The position numbers and the translations under genes were made by a program. Source: Pisolithus tinctorius (lineage: Eukaryota > Basidiomycota > Agaricomycetes > Boletales > Pisolithaceae). From it: DNA of 64,000 nt. The stretch covers positions 78,517 through 142,516 of the forward strand of contig JANFAH010000099.1 in assembly GCA_024663395.1 (NCBI GenBank), in the 5' to 3' direction. Shown here piece after piece: positions 23,853 to 36,949 of this stretch. The notes below the pieces were generated by a model. That model did no database searches. It was not told where the DNA came from and saw nothing but the letters and a program-made list of their open reading frames with translations. Position 1 is the first letter of the stretch. The number at the start of each line of letters is the position of its first letter.

Positions 23853-25040
23853 ACAAGTGAGACACGCACTATTGCTTATCTGCGGCGTGTACGTTCTCAG
23901 AGGGGGTGTACAAAAAGGGAATGGACATCACTCATAAGTGCTAGACCGGGAACGATCCTGATGTATTAAGGCCGAGAACAGCCTCACTAGAACCTGCAGG
24001 CAAGTCCGTCCGTAGGTACGGGGCGATAATCCGAAAAAATTTACATAACATACCTGTCCTAAACCGTTACAGGTAGTTACCTTTCGACAAGTTCTTTGGG
24101 ACACGAGCCGCAAGGGACCTGTACAATGTCTGGTTCAGTTGGAAAGTAGAAATGGTGGTGAAACTGACAGCCTGTGTACTTGTCAGCAGTCCAAGCGCCC
24201 GAGCATGACAGAACGCACAGGAACTTCACATCACAAGTAGATCGGGACAGCATTCCCGCCGCTGAAATATATGCGATTCCTGGAATTGGACGTTTCACCA
24301 CCTAGCCGATCAGACTTCCGCTTCGTTGTTCGCATCTCATTAACTCCCATCCAACAGGGAACGAGGATGTCAATACCTACTTTCATCGTGCGCAGGCGCT
24401 GGCGGGGAAGTATCAGAATGGTTCGCTAGTAGCCTTGTCGCTTAAACAACCCCTAGTCAAGCGTTCAGGGTGGAGCTCGGGTACCCAGTACACATGGTAG
24501 CACAAGTTGAGTAATCCTTGTTGATAGCCTTGTGAGTCGTTGCAATGGGGTATATTGTGTGAGAAGCCTTGGGCGCGTCTTTCGCCGCCGCCCTGGCATT
24601 GCTGAGGTACATGGAGCATCATGTTGGCAGTGCACATTTCTGATGCCCTTGTCTGAGTATGGGCTATGGTGGGAGGAATTGCGTCCCCCATGTCTACTTA
24701 CTTGCAGACACGTCGGAAAGGTCCCCTCCGGCAGCCTAGCGCATGGCATGATGTTACCATCGGGCCGACGGTCGAAATCTGACGAGGCACGTGTTTGCCT
24801 CTCACCGAGCAGAGAGTCGTCCGCGATTTCTCTCTTGACTTTCTTCAACCGAACTCAGGCAACTTGAAGTCCTTTCTTTTACCTGCCCAGGTGCGATCCC
24901 ACAGCATATAGCCAAGTACTGGCTCTTTTTGTTGACAATTTTAAACTCGTTCTGTAGATTTATCATGCGTTCTCGTAAGGCGCATTGCGTTCCAATGCAT
25001 ACCCTCAATATCCTTAGACCCTACAGAGAAACAGAATATT
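23853..25040. other. Intergenic stretch, nothing recognised
   Basis: Short frames only (up to 127 codons on the minus strand at 24,465-24,848). None has a domain or a signal peptide that I can support. Composition is CG-normal. Confidence 0.45.
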
Positions 25041-26464
25041 AATGACGGCGGACTTGCTATTACCGCTGACATGCAAAGCATACTTGATCAACCGGGGTTC
25101 ATCAGTTCACAAATGGGCGGCAACCAGCTTCGACAGATGTTCCAAACAGGTGCGTAGCTTACATTGATTGATGCCTCCCATTTCCTGGCCGGACTTGCTG
25201 AAGTTTCTATTGGACTGCTGACTAACCGACTACCCATAGCATGGGCAATGCTTGATCTGTTCAAACTCTCGCCGCTCGCAAGGGCATGTATGATGGGACA
25301 CTCATTGGATGCTGTGAAAGAGGTGAATGGCTGTTGTGATCGTTTTGATGTGAGCGTCGACTCACCAACTACTGAAGGTATTGTCAAGGGCCGACGCACC
25401 GGACATTAAGGGCACAGAGACTCCCTTCCAACTTGGGTACGTTTCTCTAGCAGTGCTTGGGGTCAATAGACACCATTGCTTCCCTCCCTGCAATCCGGAG
25501 CACTTCAAAATCGTGGAATACCTTGTCCAGTCTGGCGCGCCACTTGACGTGCCAGATATCGCTGGTCACACAGCACTCCATCATGCATGTACCCCGCCAG
25601 ATATCAAACTGCAATTTGCGAAGCTCCTGCTGCAGCGCGGTGCAAATGCAAATTCTCAGAATCGCTATGGCGAAGTTCCACTGTTTTTCGCACTGCAGGG
25701 TGGAGATGCAGAGCTCACGGACTTACTTATGGAACATGGAGCAAAAATGGACGTCGAGGATGCAAACGGAGATTCACCGAAAAAGATGTATGTCGTTTTC
25801 GGTGCTGAGGTAACAGCTACGATCAGAAAATGGGAGAGAAAGCAAGCAGGGGCGGGGCCTGCACCGTGCGAAGCGAGGAAGCGGTGTGAAAACTGTCGGA
25901 CCGAGCAGAGCGGTCTAAGACAATGCGCAAGATGTCACACGGTCCGTTACTGCTCTGTTGAATGCCAAAGTGAGATACTTGTTTTCTCTCTACAAGTTCG
26001 ACTCATGTAGGCCACGAAGGAGCGCACTGGTCTACTCATCGGCCCAATTGTCATGCTTTCTCGCCATCGACGACTGTTACTTTAAAGCCTCAGTTCTACG
26101 ACGATACGGTGGCCTACTCAACAGCTGATTTCGCGCGGGGTACCTTGGTCTGTCGAGAAGTGGAAAAAGCGCAGAAAGACCTGGGACTCAAATGCTATCG
26201 CCTGAAAACCGACGTATGATCATCAAGATCCAGGTTCCATTGTCGTCTACAACAGGTCTACTGATCTATAATCGGCAGCGGGACTTCACATGCATTGTCC
26301 ACAGAAACACAGGTCCTGAGGCATACGATACTATCGCGCAGACTGTGAGGAGCAAAGGTGTAGGTGGGACGAATGGTCACAAGGCATATTTCGCAGCCGA
26401 ATTGAGAAGGAGAGATGAACTCGTGGTGAAGGTGTCGGAGGTACTTGCCGAGCAGCCGTTCTAA
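25041..26464 (+). pseudogene. Ankyrin-repeat/MYND-finger gene, probably inactivated
   Basis: Order seen: an N-terminal exon (MQSILDQPGFISSQM, ATG at 25,071), an intron ending CCCATAG, then ARACMMGHSLDAVKE, a junction near 25,375, DAPDIKGTETPFQLGYVSLA, and two or three ankyrin repeats (HFKIVEYLVQSGAPLDVPDI; QFAKLLLQRGANANSQNRYG; LTDLLMEHGAKMDVEDANG). A MYND zinc finger follows (CENCRTEQSGLRQCARC..VRYCSVECQ, with the last His/Cys pair after an intron at about 25,973-26,009), then a C-terminal domain ending ELRRRDELVVKVSEVLAEQP-F at 26,464. The frame breaks near 26,185 (TGA, then continuation in another frame) and the junction near 25,375 is also doubtful. MYND fingers bind proline-rich peptides; ankyrins mediate protein binding. 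The copy is probably non-functional, though one break alone could be an unrecognised intron. Confidence 0.68.
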
Positions 26465-27181
26465 ATGATCCAAGTAGGTTCATTTTTCTCTTGTGGGTTG
26501 TGGGTTATGGCATCACACAAAGGAAGTCTGATCATGGGACTAGCGGTACTTCCTGTAGGCCGACTTGAAATCGGGTGCTTATGTAATTATGATAGTGTGT
26601 ACCTCAGGCATCCCAGCGCTGAGCTTTTGCTGCAAGACGAAGCCTGTGCATGTACATTCAGTACATACATCTACACAGGACAGGTGTTATGTTGAGCAGC
26701 ATGCTCTTTCTCAGCGAGCGGGGGATCGTCTCGCATTAGGCGTACCCTAACCCTGACTCCAGGCCTTCCTCCGCATGTCCACCACGAGATACTACTGCCA
26801 CACACGGGGATCGTGTTTGAAAGACGGTCAGCGCACGCCTTTCCAGGGTTCCCGTGGCATACGAACTCGCGCTCAAAGAGAAGAATTGGACTTACCTCAA
26901 TCACGATAATTAAGAATGAGTGGACTCTGTCCATGTCGGCTGGCGAAAACGAGTCAGCGGTGTACGTTCTTTCACCATGCTTCTATTAACGTGAGTTCTT
27001 CCTTATACAGTTGCACCGCAAACGTCGACCTATTAGAAGTGAACAGCCTCAAGGCCGAACCAGACGTATATAAACTCAGGGTAGTGCGTGCTGTTTCATT
27101 GCCTCTCACGTCTAATTCCCTAAGGTTGCCCATCCGTTTGCTACTGGCCGCTGAACGAGCTCGCCCTTCAAATAAATACAC

Positions 27182-30100
27182 ATGACATTGCAGTACAAAG
27201 TCACGCATGTTTTTTGTCCTCTGCAACTTCCTAACGGAGATGACCATTCTCACTTCAATGATCTTGCTCTATCCGAAGCAGTACGCGACTCGGCATTCGA
27301 GTTTGATAGGAACCTCGATCATCTTGCAAAAACTCATTGGGAATGCACGAAGAAGTTGTTGAGAAATCTCTGCGAGGCGATTTGTTTTCATCAGTTAGAA
27401 GAAAGTTGTGTGGCGTCTCAGCTGGAATCTATGACAGCAGGAGGTATGTACTGTATGTCGCAAGGCATCTTTTGCTCGTGCTGACTCCGTTATATAGATG
27501 TTGTCAGCTATCTTATCCGCGCTCAGAACGCAGCTGTTGTGTTTCGACGAGGTGCAGAGCAAACCATCGCGGAGTCATTCGAAGTGTCCCCCATTGCGGC
27601 GGCGGTCATGGGTTCCTGCGGTAAACTTGTGTGTTCATACCCGGGCCCGGCGATTGCCGTTCCAAACGTGGTTTTTGACGACGCTGTATTCCGCCTCGAA
27701 CTTGCTCATTTCCTCTGCGAGATGGACAAAGACAGTCTTGACGCAGCTCCTACCACCTGCAAGGCGGGTTCCATGGTTTCCGAGGAACGGGATACAGTGC
27801 ACCCTCGGTATATAACGGAGCTGCTGACTGGCATCCTACGAGCTGTTGGCAAGCCTGCCGATGTGCAGCGAATCAATAAACGTATTGGTGATGACGTCGT
27901 ATGGCACGATGCTCGTCTCCCTTGGCGCCGCTCTTCACTCTGGCTGATGATCAGAGTCGTACTGCAAACTACGCTATCAGGAAATGACCTTGGATTAGAC
28001 GGCGGATACAAGAAATTCATGTTATTCTTTATGAACAGACTCGCCGGCGAAGCTCTGCATGCCAGAATGTCCGATGACGTCTTGCACTGGATATCTGCCA
28101 AAATTAGTCGCCGCCTGACGAAGTTGGGAGATTCAGCCCCAATTTGGTTGTCAGCCGCCGTGCTAGAGACATGCGCGACGTTCGCACTCTACTGGATGAA
28201 AGGTGGAAGCAAGTGCAGGAACACGATGCCTTTACGCCAACGTGGAATCCCCAATCCCTTAACTTCCAGACTGACACCCAGCTCTCGCTACTTGATAGTC
28301 ACGAATATATCAGTAACATCTTGAATCCAAGCGGTTCCACTTCCCGTCCTGCCGGTTTTGTGACCGGCCGCCGCTTACGTGGTAGTTTGGAAAACTTTCT
28401 GTCGAAACTGGCGACTTCTTCCGGGATACCTACAAAGCGTACCCTCGTTTGACACTCTACGATGTAGAACGCGAGGTTAGCCATAGCATTGATGATTGGG
28501 TTGCCGGCGCCTTGGAAGATGACGCCGATGCAGCATGCGCGAAGCTGGAGCTCCTAGCCAGCATGTATGCGTCGGCAGCTAGTGAAACCTACAAAGGCAA
28601 TCCAGAAGACTTCTCACGAATGTTTCTTACCGTCATCGAATTATGGGTTGCAATCGACAAACTCGTCATACGGCAGATTCCCATGCTCTTGAATACTCCC
28701 CTGAAATACCTATCTCTCTCCTGGAGCAATTACTCCTTCGAGATGCGCATGACATCAGCGGCTTTGCCTCGCATCTGATTACATTCGCAAGCGTCACTGA
28801 AGCTATAAATGGGCGGTCTGTATTCTCGGACCGGGCGGACTGTAGCAACTTCGCAGTGCGCTACTTCCAACAAGATTCTCACTTGCAAGCCTTGAGGGAC
28901 CGCATCGTCGACGCTCGTCAGGACCGTCGGGAAAAGGTTAATGAGCTCAGGCGGTCGGTCGAGCGCTACACGATATCATAGGGCGAGCTGCAGGCATGAA
29001 TCATGAATACTCTGTGATTATCGTGGAGAAGCTACACAGTTATGATTGCAGGAAGTGTCGCCTTGAAGCCGAGTCGAAAATCGGATCACGGTACACGAAT
29101 GGCCCCTCCCGGAGGATTTTTATCGTGTCGCAGTAGTCTTCGAGCTAAATCGCCCACCTGCTTTCGATATGTGGCGTTCGGTCATTTGTCTCCTTCTTAT
29201 TGATATCTGCTCTCCGCAGCTGACGGGAACATCCTCATACTTGTCTAGAAGATATTTTGCGCTAGGCTCCTACTACACCGAACACACGAGGACTCGTGTC
29301 ACGCTGGCTTCCGACACGAAACCCTTCATACACTCTCACTACCGGTCAACCTATGTACCAACCGATGAGAGCACAGTCTGCGTCAACAACGGACTTAACT
29401 TTTACTACTACGACAAACGTTCCCATGTCTCTGTCACTGATGCCTTCGGCACCGTGGATATATCTGGCCCTTGTTCCCATCAGCTCCCACGAGGTCCGTA
29501 TCAAAACTTACAGGACTATCTTCGGTATACAGCGCACACCTCAAATCAGGTGTTGTGCACCAGGCCAACTGTGACAAAGAGCTTTCTATTCACGAGTTCA
29601 TAGCGTATGGCCACCTACGCAGTGGTCCCTCTTTACAGTGGCTCAATATCTTGCGGGAGATTCGTGCCAATACGTTGACCCTCCGTCGTGACGAAGTCCA
29701 CATACTGTTCGCTCAGGCAGTCAGCCAAGTTGGACCAATATCAGATGATAGGAAGTTGGTATGGCATGTTGAGCTGCAACATACGCATTTCCGTCACTCG
29801 TTCCTGGGCGAACTTGAAACCCTTGTGTCGACTGTGTCGGGAAACTGGTTGGAGGGTACGACAATGGATACAGTTTCATTTGTGGTCGCTAGGATGCTTT
29901 CTGCGAGACCTGCAGTCCAAGACCATAGCTATCATCGAGCTCTCGAGCTACTCCGCACCGTTCGGGAGAAGACGTTCACTTGGGTACTGGAACTCTTTCA
30001 CAAACTGGAGCAGACACGTGCGAGGTTGAGAAGGAACAACTTCGAGGACGCCTTCGTGACTCGGCAGCCATCTGCCGTAGCACTTTTGATGTGGGTCCTG

Positions 30101-33100
30101 ACGACATAACGAAGCTTCTCGACTCTACCAGAGCTCTGGAGATTCTACTGTGCTGTGCGGTGGTCATCAATAACAACACCCCTCCGCAGTTCAGTGCCCG
30201 TCATGAAATGTCAAGGCTCCTTATGGAACGTGACTGTCGCCTATCATGGAAACTGGAGGAACTTGTGGGCACTATGATCCTGGAGGGGAATGATGGCATT
30301 GATCTCGGGATTAAACACTTATGGCCAGGGTACCGCAGAGGCTCGCAATGGCAAAAAGCGGGCACTGGTAATTGTAGTTGGTTCACCACCAATACGACCA
30401 GCTCCGAAGCCCAGCATTCACAACAAGTGCACTTCGATATCCTCAACGGTACTTTATTGGTGGACGGGCGGCCGATGGGAAGACTACCGGATGAGATCAG
30501 GACAGATCCGATTTTTACCTTGCTTTTTGGTGCTGTATGTGTGTTGACTCTATTTCGTATACTGACTTTCAGCAGCAAGCACCGGACGTCCTTCCAGGTG
30601 ATTTGGCAGGAATGGACTACGTCACTCGCGGTTTGATTGACGAATATCGGGTAGGTTTCCGTGTCGATTTGTATCTACAGAGAGCTAAGATTGGTCCTGT
30701 AGGTTTACTTCCGAATGGGATCGAATGGGTTGATAATTCAGGCCCAAAAAGAAGCTGACCCGGACGTTTTCGAATTGATTCCTCTTCAGAAGTTGGCATC
30801 CGATCTCCCCACTGCACTGGTTGAGAACCACGTGCACTGGATCAATCTTACGACTCACACGATGGAAGTTCGCCCTATAGAGAATTTGTGGGGGTCGTCC
30901 GACAACTGGACGCTTCACTTTTCACCTGGATGTCATTCGATGATTAAAGGAGATACCACTCTCTTGATGTTCGCAGTGAAACCTGGCGGATGTTGTCTGA
31001 GCGGCTTCAACTTTTAGAAAATCCCCGGAACATCATTATCACGCTAGAAAATTCAAGGGTGTCTGTCAACTTACCGCGCTACGGTCTTTCTTTCTTGTTA
31101 ACGATGACTGGGAGTTGGAGTGCTGTAATCCTCGTGGAATGGTGTACGACGAAAGCCAATCTGCAGGAACGTTGATCGGGCTAGCAAACAAGCTGGTTTT
31201 GCGACCTAGGCCAATTTAGTTGATGAAGGCGTCCAGCGACTCTTGCTTATACCAGAAGGGAATGTGTCATTCGCGAGGCAAGGCGATCACGTGAAGGTCA
31301 CGGTCAATATATCGGGTCCGCGAACAAGCGGTTCCTTTGCCAAATATTCCGGATTGATACCAACTTTGGATGCCTAGTTGCAATGCTAGTGGTAGCCTTG
31401 CGAGCAATCTTTATAGGGCCTACCTGCACGCACTGACCAGCAAATCGTGTTCAGTGGACCCTCTAACGCAAAGGACTGGTACAGAGGAAGCGTTATCTAT
31501 TTTGCACTCTGCTGCATGCCGGTCGTTTATGAAGATCGATACTCGCTGCGACAAACTTCTGTGTCACATTGCAGCACTGACCACTCCTCGAACGTGGTAC
31601 CCCAAACATCTGAAGTGCATGCAAACTGTGCATTGGCTGGCGGGACTTCCGGCTGCATCTCAGCACCATGGCTTTTACCTTGCTTGCTCGTCTATCAAAG
31701 AATCGAGATCCTGCAACAACTACAGGACTTTCCTGATGGTCAATCGACTTCGCTCTTCAAAGACTTCCCGTCCTGTGACGACCACCTGCTTGTCGTGCTG
31801 CAATCAGAGCTGTGGCACTTTACCCACCAATGTCGGATAATCCCTTTCCAGGTGGCGGATCTGACTCCGTTTACGAAGCAAGGGATGTACGGCTATCATC
31901 TGCTGACGTACTCCGTGCATACAGCACTGCGCTTGCTGTCTACAATTGGTCAGCTCAGAAACGTCTAGAATAACATCCAAGCCTTACTTGAGTCTTGGAA
32001 CGCCACTGTGGGAGGTGTTTCGCGGCATTCTCGTTGCGTTACGGCAGAAACTGGTTATCCCACGACCTACCGAGATCTGGCTTCCATTGTATGATAGCTG
32101 TCGTAGGAGCCAGGCATCGCGCCATCGTTTTCAACTCATATTTCCCTGTCCGCCATGGCATACGCCTCTTCGAAGCTCGAAGACGTTGTCGGTACATTAC
32201 TGGCCTTCGCAACAATGCCTCAATTCAAGAATGAAAATCCACCTGATTATCCATCTACAACCTTTCTGATGGTTACACACCTTCGCAATGTGCGTTGAAT
32301 GAGCTCATTTCCAGCGGGAAAAGCCGTACAACTACAGCCTAAGTCCAGAGGAGTACAGGGAGCGGCTCCAGCGGGAAAAGAGTGAAATAATTGCGAGGAC
32401 GACTGCTGCATGGCCCTGTTTGAACCCCCCTCCATGCCGAAACCTCTTTTGGTATGATACTGCCGCATTGGACCGTGATCTCTGCGAATTGTTTGCGAGT
32501 TGTTACCGCAACATGGAGTTGAAGAATCACCTGAATCACGTGGAGTCAATTCTTGGCCAAAAACCTTCCCACCCGTTTATAGGACCTCTTGACCCGACCT
32601 CGCTCGCTAACCGATCATTGGAATATCCCTTCACTCCATCTTTGAAAGGTCACAACCCAATCCACCGGGCCATGACTCTCGATGACCTTTTTCAACGAGC
32701 TGCGCTTGCTGTACCCCCGCCCCCGAAGTTGGAACTCAACCTAACCCTTTCTCGGTCTCAAACTTGGTATTTATCCTTTTATACTATGCGAATGCGTCAT
32801 GCTGAATCTTACTTTTTCAGCGGACCTAGCCAAATGAGCCAGTTGATTGACGACCTCCGCCGGAATGCAAACTCGGCGTTTCAACTTATGTATGCAGATG
32901 GGCTCCAACGGAGTGCGGACCATCTTAGTCACGATCAGACGACCCTGGAAGTAGATGCTCCCGAAATTGAACACTTCGTGAAGTTAATCAGAGGACATTA
33001 CAAGGATAGCAGGAAAATATACATGTCCACCCTAAGGTCGCTTGTGGCATACTTGGGTCCACAAACGACAAGCGAGCGTGCGGTCTACAGCTCAGGTCAG

Positions 33101-36100
33101 TGGCCACGTGTCACAGCAAAGGTTCTCTTTGGTTGCCTCTCATCAACATCGCAAATTCGATTGTCTCGTGACTGGCGAGTTTGTTTAATAGCATTCACGA
33201 AGCTTGCACTAGAGTACCAGCGCACTCGCCGAATGCTTGCCTTGGCAAAGAATGGCCGAGCCGAAGATTTACACAAGGAAATAGAGAACACCGGTTGCAA
33301 TGGTTGGGATGCAGAGTCGTATGCCGATTGGCTATTAATCCAGGTGCTTTTATCTTCTCATCTCTTGTTCTGTGGCAAGTTTATTCACCCCTCCAATTAT
33401 CGGTTCAGCTGGATGGAGATTTCCTCATCCGTCCTGTCCAAGCAGACGTTGCATCAGAAATGATAGCCCCTCATTCCGGCCAGAACACCGTTCTGCAGTT
33501 AAATATGGGCGAAGGGAAGTCATCTGTAATCGTACCGGCAACAGCCTCGGTCCTCGCTGACGGAAACCAACTGGTGAGGGTAGTGGTCCCGAAGGCTCTC
33601 GCTTCCCAAATGCTCCATTTACTCGTACATCGTCTTGGTGGACTCGCCAATCGACGAGTCTTTTACTTGCCATTTTCAAGATCCTTGGAAATCGGCCATT
33701 TGGGTGCCAGAGCGGTCCAGGGAATCCTAAACAATGTATGCGCGAACGTGGCATCCTCGTAGTGCAACCAGAACATATCCTGTCATTCAAACTGCTGAGT
33801 GTCGAGAAACAGCTAGATGATACCACGGGCATCGCCGAGCAACTATTGCAGACTCAGCGATGGCTTCATTCATACGCTCGCGATATCCTTGATGAAAGTG
33901 ATGAGATCCTGCACGTTCGAAATCAACTGATCTATGCTATCGGTTTACAGAGACCTCTGGATGGCGCTCCAACTCGGTGGTCGACCGTGCAACAGATACT
34001 CCATCTCGTAAAGAAACATGCCCCTTCGCTCCACGAGTTCCCGCTCGGTGTGGAATACGAGCAATATCACCGTCGCAGTGGCGCTTTCCCTCACATCCGT
34101 ATTCTTCATGAAAAGGCAGGCGAACGCTCATTTCTAGGATTGCTCAGGACGTCATGGACGGTCGGCTACTCAACTTCAATCAAACGCGTCGAAGCGAGAG
34201 GACTGCAATTCATGACTTTATCACCCGCATGGATGTTGCCCCTTCCGAAGTCCAAATGATACGGGACTACTGTGGAGGCACCACCATGTGGATGTCCTTG
34301 TTACATTTACGTGGACTTCTAGCATCTGGGATCTTGTTGTTTGCACTAACGGAGCGACGGTGGCGCGTCGGCTACGGACTTGCACCTCCTCGAACTATGC
34401 TGGCCGTCCCTTATCGTGCGAAGGACATGCCAGCACCGAGAGCAGAATTTGGTCATCCAGATGTTGCCATAGTGCTCACCTGTCTCTCGTACTACTACGG
34501 TGGTTTGGATCGGGAGCAGCTGACGTTATGTTTCGAGCGCCTTTTCACGTTAGATAACCCAGACCAGGAATACGAGTCATGGGTCCGCGATTGCCTTGAA
34601 GTTCCTGAACACCTCTATCAGATTAGTGGCATCAACACCCAGTCTTTGGATCAATGGAACTCCTACCTGTTCCCGATATTCTCGTACAACCAATCAACCA
34701 TAGACTTCTATCTTTCACACGTTGTCTTTCCGAAGGAGGCTAAGGAGTTCCCTTCGAAGTTGTCTAGTTGCGGGTGGGACCTTGCAGAAGCGAGAGAGCA
34801 CATAACTACTGGTAAGTGCATAGCTTTAGCCACAAACCCCTTTAACAATTCCTTGGTTAGGGTTTTCTGGGACGAACGATGCCCGCTATCTGCTGCCAAC
34901 ATCCACCAGCCAACGAGACCTTGATCACCAGCGCTCTACCAATGCAAAGGTTCTCGCCTACCTCCTGCGTCCCGAAAACGACGCCTACGTACAAACATCG
35001 TGGGCAGATGGTCGGCGACGAACAGCCGGCGAATTCCTTGGGCTTATAGCGGAACAAAAGCCGGAAATACGCGTGATATTGGATGTTGGTGCTCAGGTCC
35101 TCGAGCTGCAAAACAACGAACTTGTGGCGCTTTGGCTGGAGTTGAAACCCGATGCGCTTGCCGCGATCTACTTCAACGACAATGACGAGCTGACCGTGCT
35201 TTCACGTGAAGGAACCAAGCGATCATTTGCAGAGTCACCGTATGCAAGTCGACTGGACGAATGCATCGTGTATCTTGATGATGCACATACGAGAGGCACC
35301 GACATCAAGTTTCCAATCGGGTTCCGTGCAGCGGCAACTCTGGGGCCCAAAGTTACGAAGGACCGCTTGGTTCAAGGTATGACAATGGGATCGGTTGATG
35401 ATACATGTCACTGATATTGGTGGCAGGGTGTATGCGCATGCGCAAACTTGGACATGGTCACTCTATCATGTTTTTCGGACCTCTAGAGGTAGACAGAAGC
35501 ATCCGCAAGGCAGCTAGAAAAAATCGTCGAGACAGGATACATCCGGCAGACATCTTGTTATGGGCCATGGACGAGACGTGCACGGAGATCCAGAATAGTG
35601 CTCCCCACTGGGCTCAGCAGGGAAGGGACCACGCTTCGCGGTATTCCGCTTGGTCGGAGTTCTGCAGCAACGAAATAACTTGCGAGGAGCTCGCCGCTGC
35701 CTGGCGGCAACCGGATGCAAAAACCTTGGAAGAACTGTACGCGCCGTCCAGTCCTGAGCCGCAACCAACGTTGTCCTTCCCGGCAATCGAACAGCGCTGC
35801 CAAGAGCTTGGAGTTTCCTCCTCGACCCATTCGAATATGAATGAGGAACAGGAACGAGAAATTGTACATGAAATAGAACGCGAAATGCAAGTGGAACGAC
35901 CCCCACCAGCTAACCCAGCGGTGCATCAGGTCTCGGCAGACATTCGTCATTTCGTGCGCACCGGCATGGTTAACCCTCGATCAAAGGACTTTATTCACAT
36001 GTTTGACTCATTTCGCGACCCCACAGCACCTCCCCAAGAGAACACCGTGTGGTCCCGACACATCTTTGCAACTTCTGACTACTCCACCGTGGTACAGGGA

Positions 36101-36810
36101 CCAAGTCAAGTAGGAGTTGGTGAATACCTCCGTCCAGTTAACTGGATACTCTCGAGCCAATCGAGTGGGAACCCTCCTCTCGTCATCCTTAGCCCATTCG
36201 AAGTAGATGGGTTATTACCAGACATCAGAAGCAGCGAATCTGTGTGTCTTCATGTCTACACGCCACGAACCCAGGCGAGAATGCGACCGTGTGACGACCT
36301 GCGTCTATACACAGTTCCTCCCGCTCACCCGACTGGGTTGCACCAACCTTACTCGTAAACCAGATCAATCTCTTTGCTGGGCAGCTGTACCTGCGCGACT
36401 ACAACACATATCTTCGGCTTTGTTACTTTCTCTGCGTTTATGCCGACGATCTCCACGGTGAAGAGGATCTGGAGGTTGAGAGCGATGGATTCATAGCTCC
36501 CGCACATCGCCCTCTGAAGGCGCGATCAATTGACACTTTCCAGAAGTCTCCACTTGCTTTCCTCAAGTACGTCACTAACCTGCGTAGGAGGGGGATGAAC
36601 TTCACTGCCACACATATGGGGAAAATTTTGAATGGACGATCGTTGAAGAGAGAAGATTTCGAAGATCAGAGGAAAATTGAAATAGTACGCAGCGGACCGT
36701 CTCATGGAGATGCCCGAAATGTGCAGGATCTGTCTGCTGAAGCTGATTACGCGCTGTTTTTCGCTTTTGATATTGTGGTCCAGTTGCTCCGTATGTGCAT
36801 TGTACGATAG
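27182..36810 (+). pseudogene. Decayed giant gene of the DUF6606-DUF3638-DUF3645 family
   Basis: A 9.6-kb coding sequence for a protein that would exceed 3,000 aa. N-terminal DUF6606-like part: YKVTHVFCPLQLPNGDDHSH, SYLIRAQNAAVVFRRG, CSYPGPAIAVPNVVFDD, ERDTVHPRYITELLTGILRA, LPWRRSSLWL. The centre has LQWLNILREIR and NWLEGTTMDTVSF, then DLPTALVENHVHWINLTT. The DUF3638-like region (33.4-34.2 kb) has LQLNMGEGKSSVIVPATA, which resembles a phosphate-binding loop. DUF3645-like: FGHPDVAIVLTCLSYYYGGL. The end carries FTATHMGKILNGRSLKREDF near 36,660. Real-looking introns remain (27,444-27,497; 30,535-30,572; 33,344-33,408; 34,812-34,860; 35,377-35,426). At least a dozen frame changes remain without introns, for example near 28,180, 28,415, 28,695, 30,745, 30,975, 31,095, 31,350, 31,800, 33,735, 34,150 and 36,260, plus in-frame stops near 31,220 and 31,968. 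Intact fungal relatives are commonly labelled ubiquitinyl hydrolase-like; that function is unproven to my knowledge. Confidence 0.85.
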
Positions 36811-36949
36811 TGTTCTTGATAGTGTTTGCCAATATTACCAATAGCCCAGGGCTAGCCACCGGTGAAAATGCGACCACGTTAGACTCACTCATAATGTGAA
36901 ACTGGGTGCTTGTTGGTCGTCTACCCTGACACCATTTGGTGTAAGCGTT

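Noticed and set aside
26745..26760. CCCTAACCCTG, like a telomere repeat
   Set aside because: Only about two repeat units; an interstitial telomere tract would need more.
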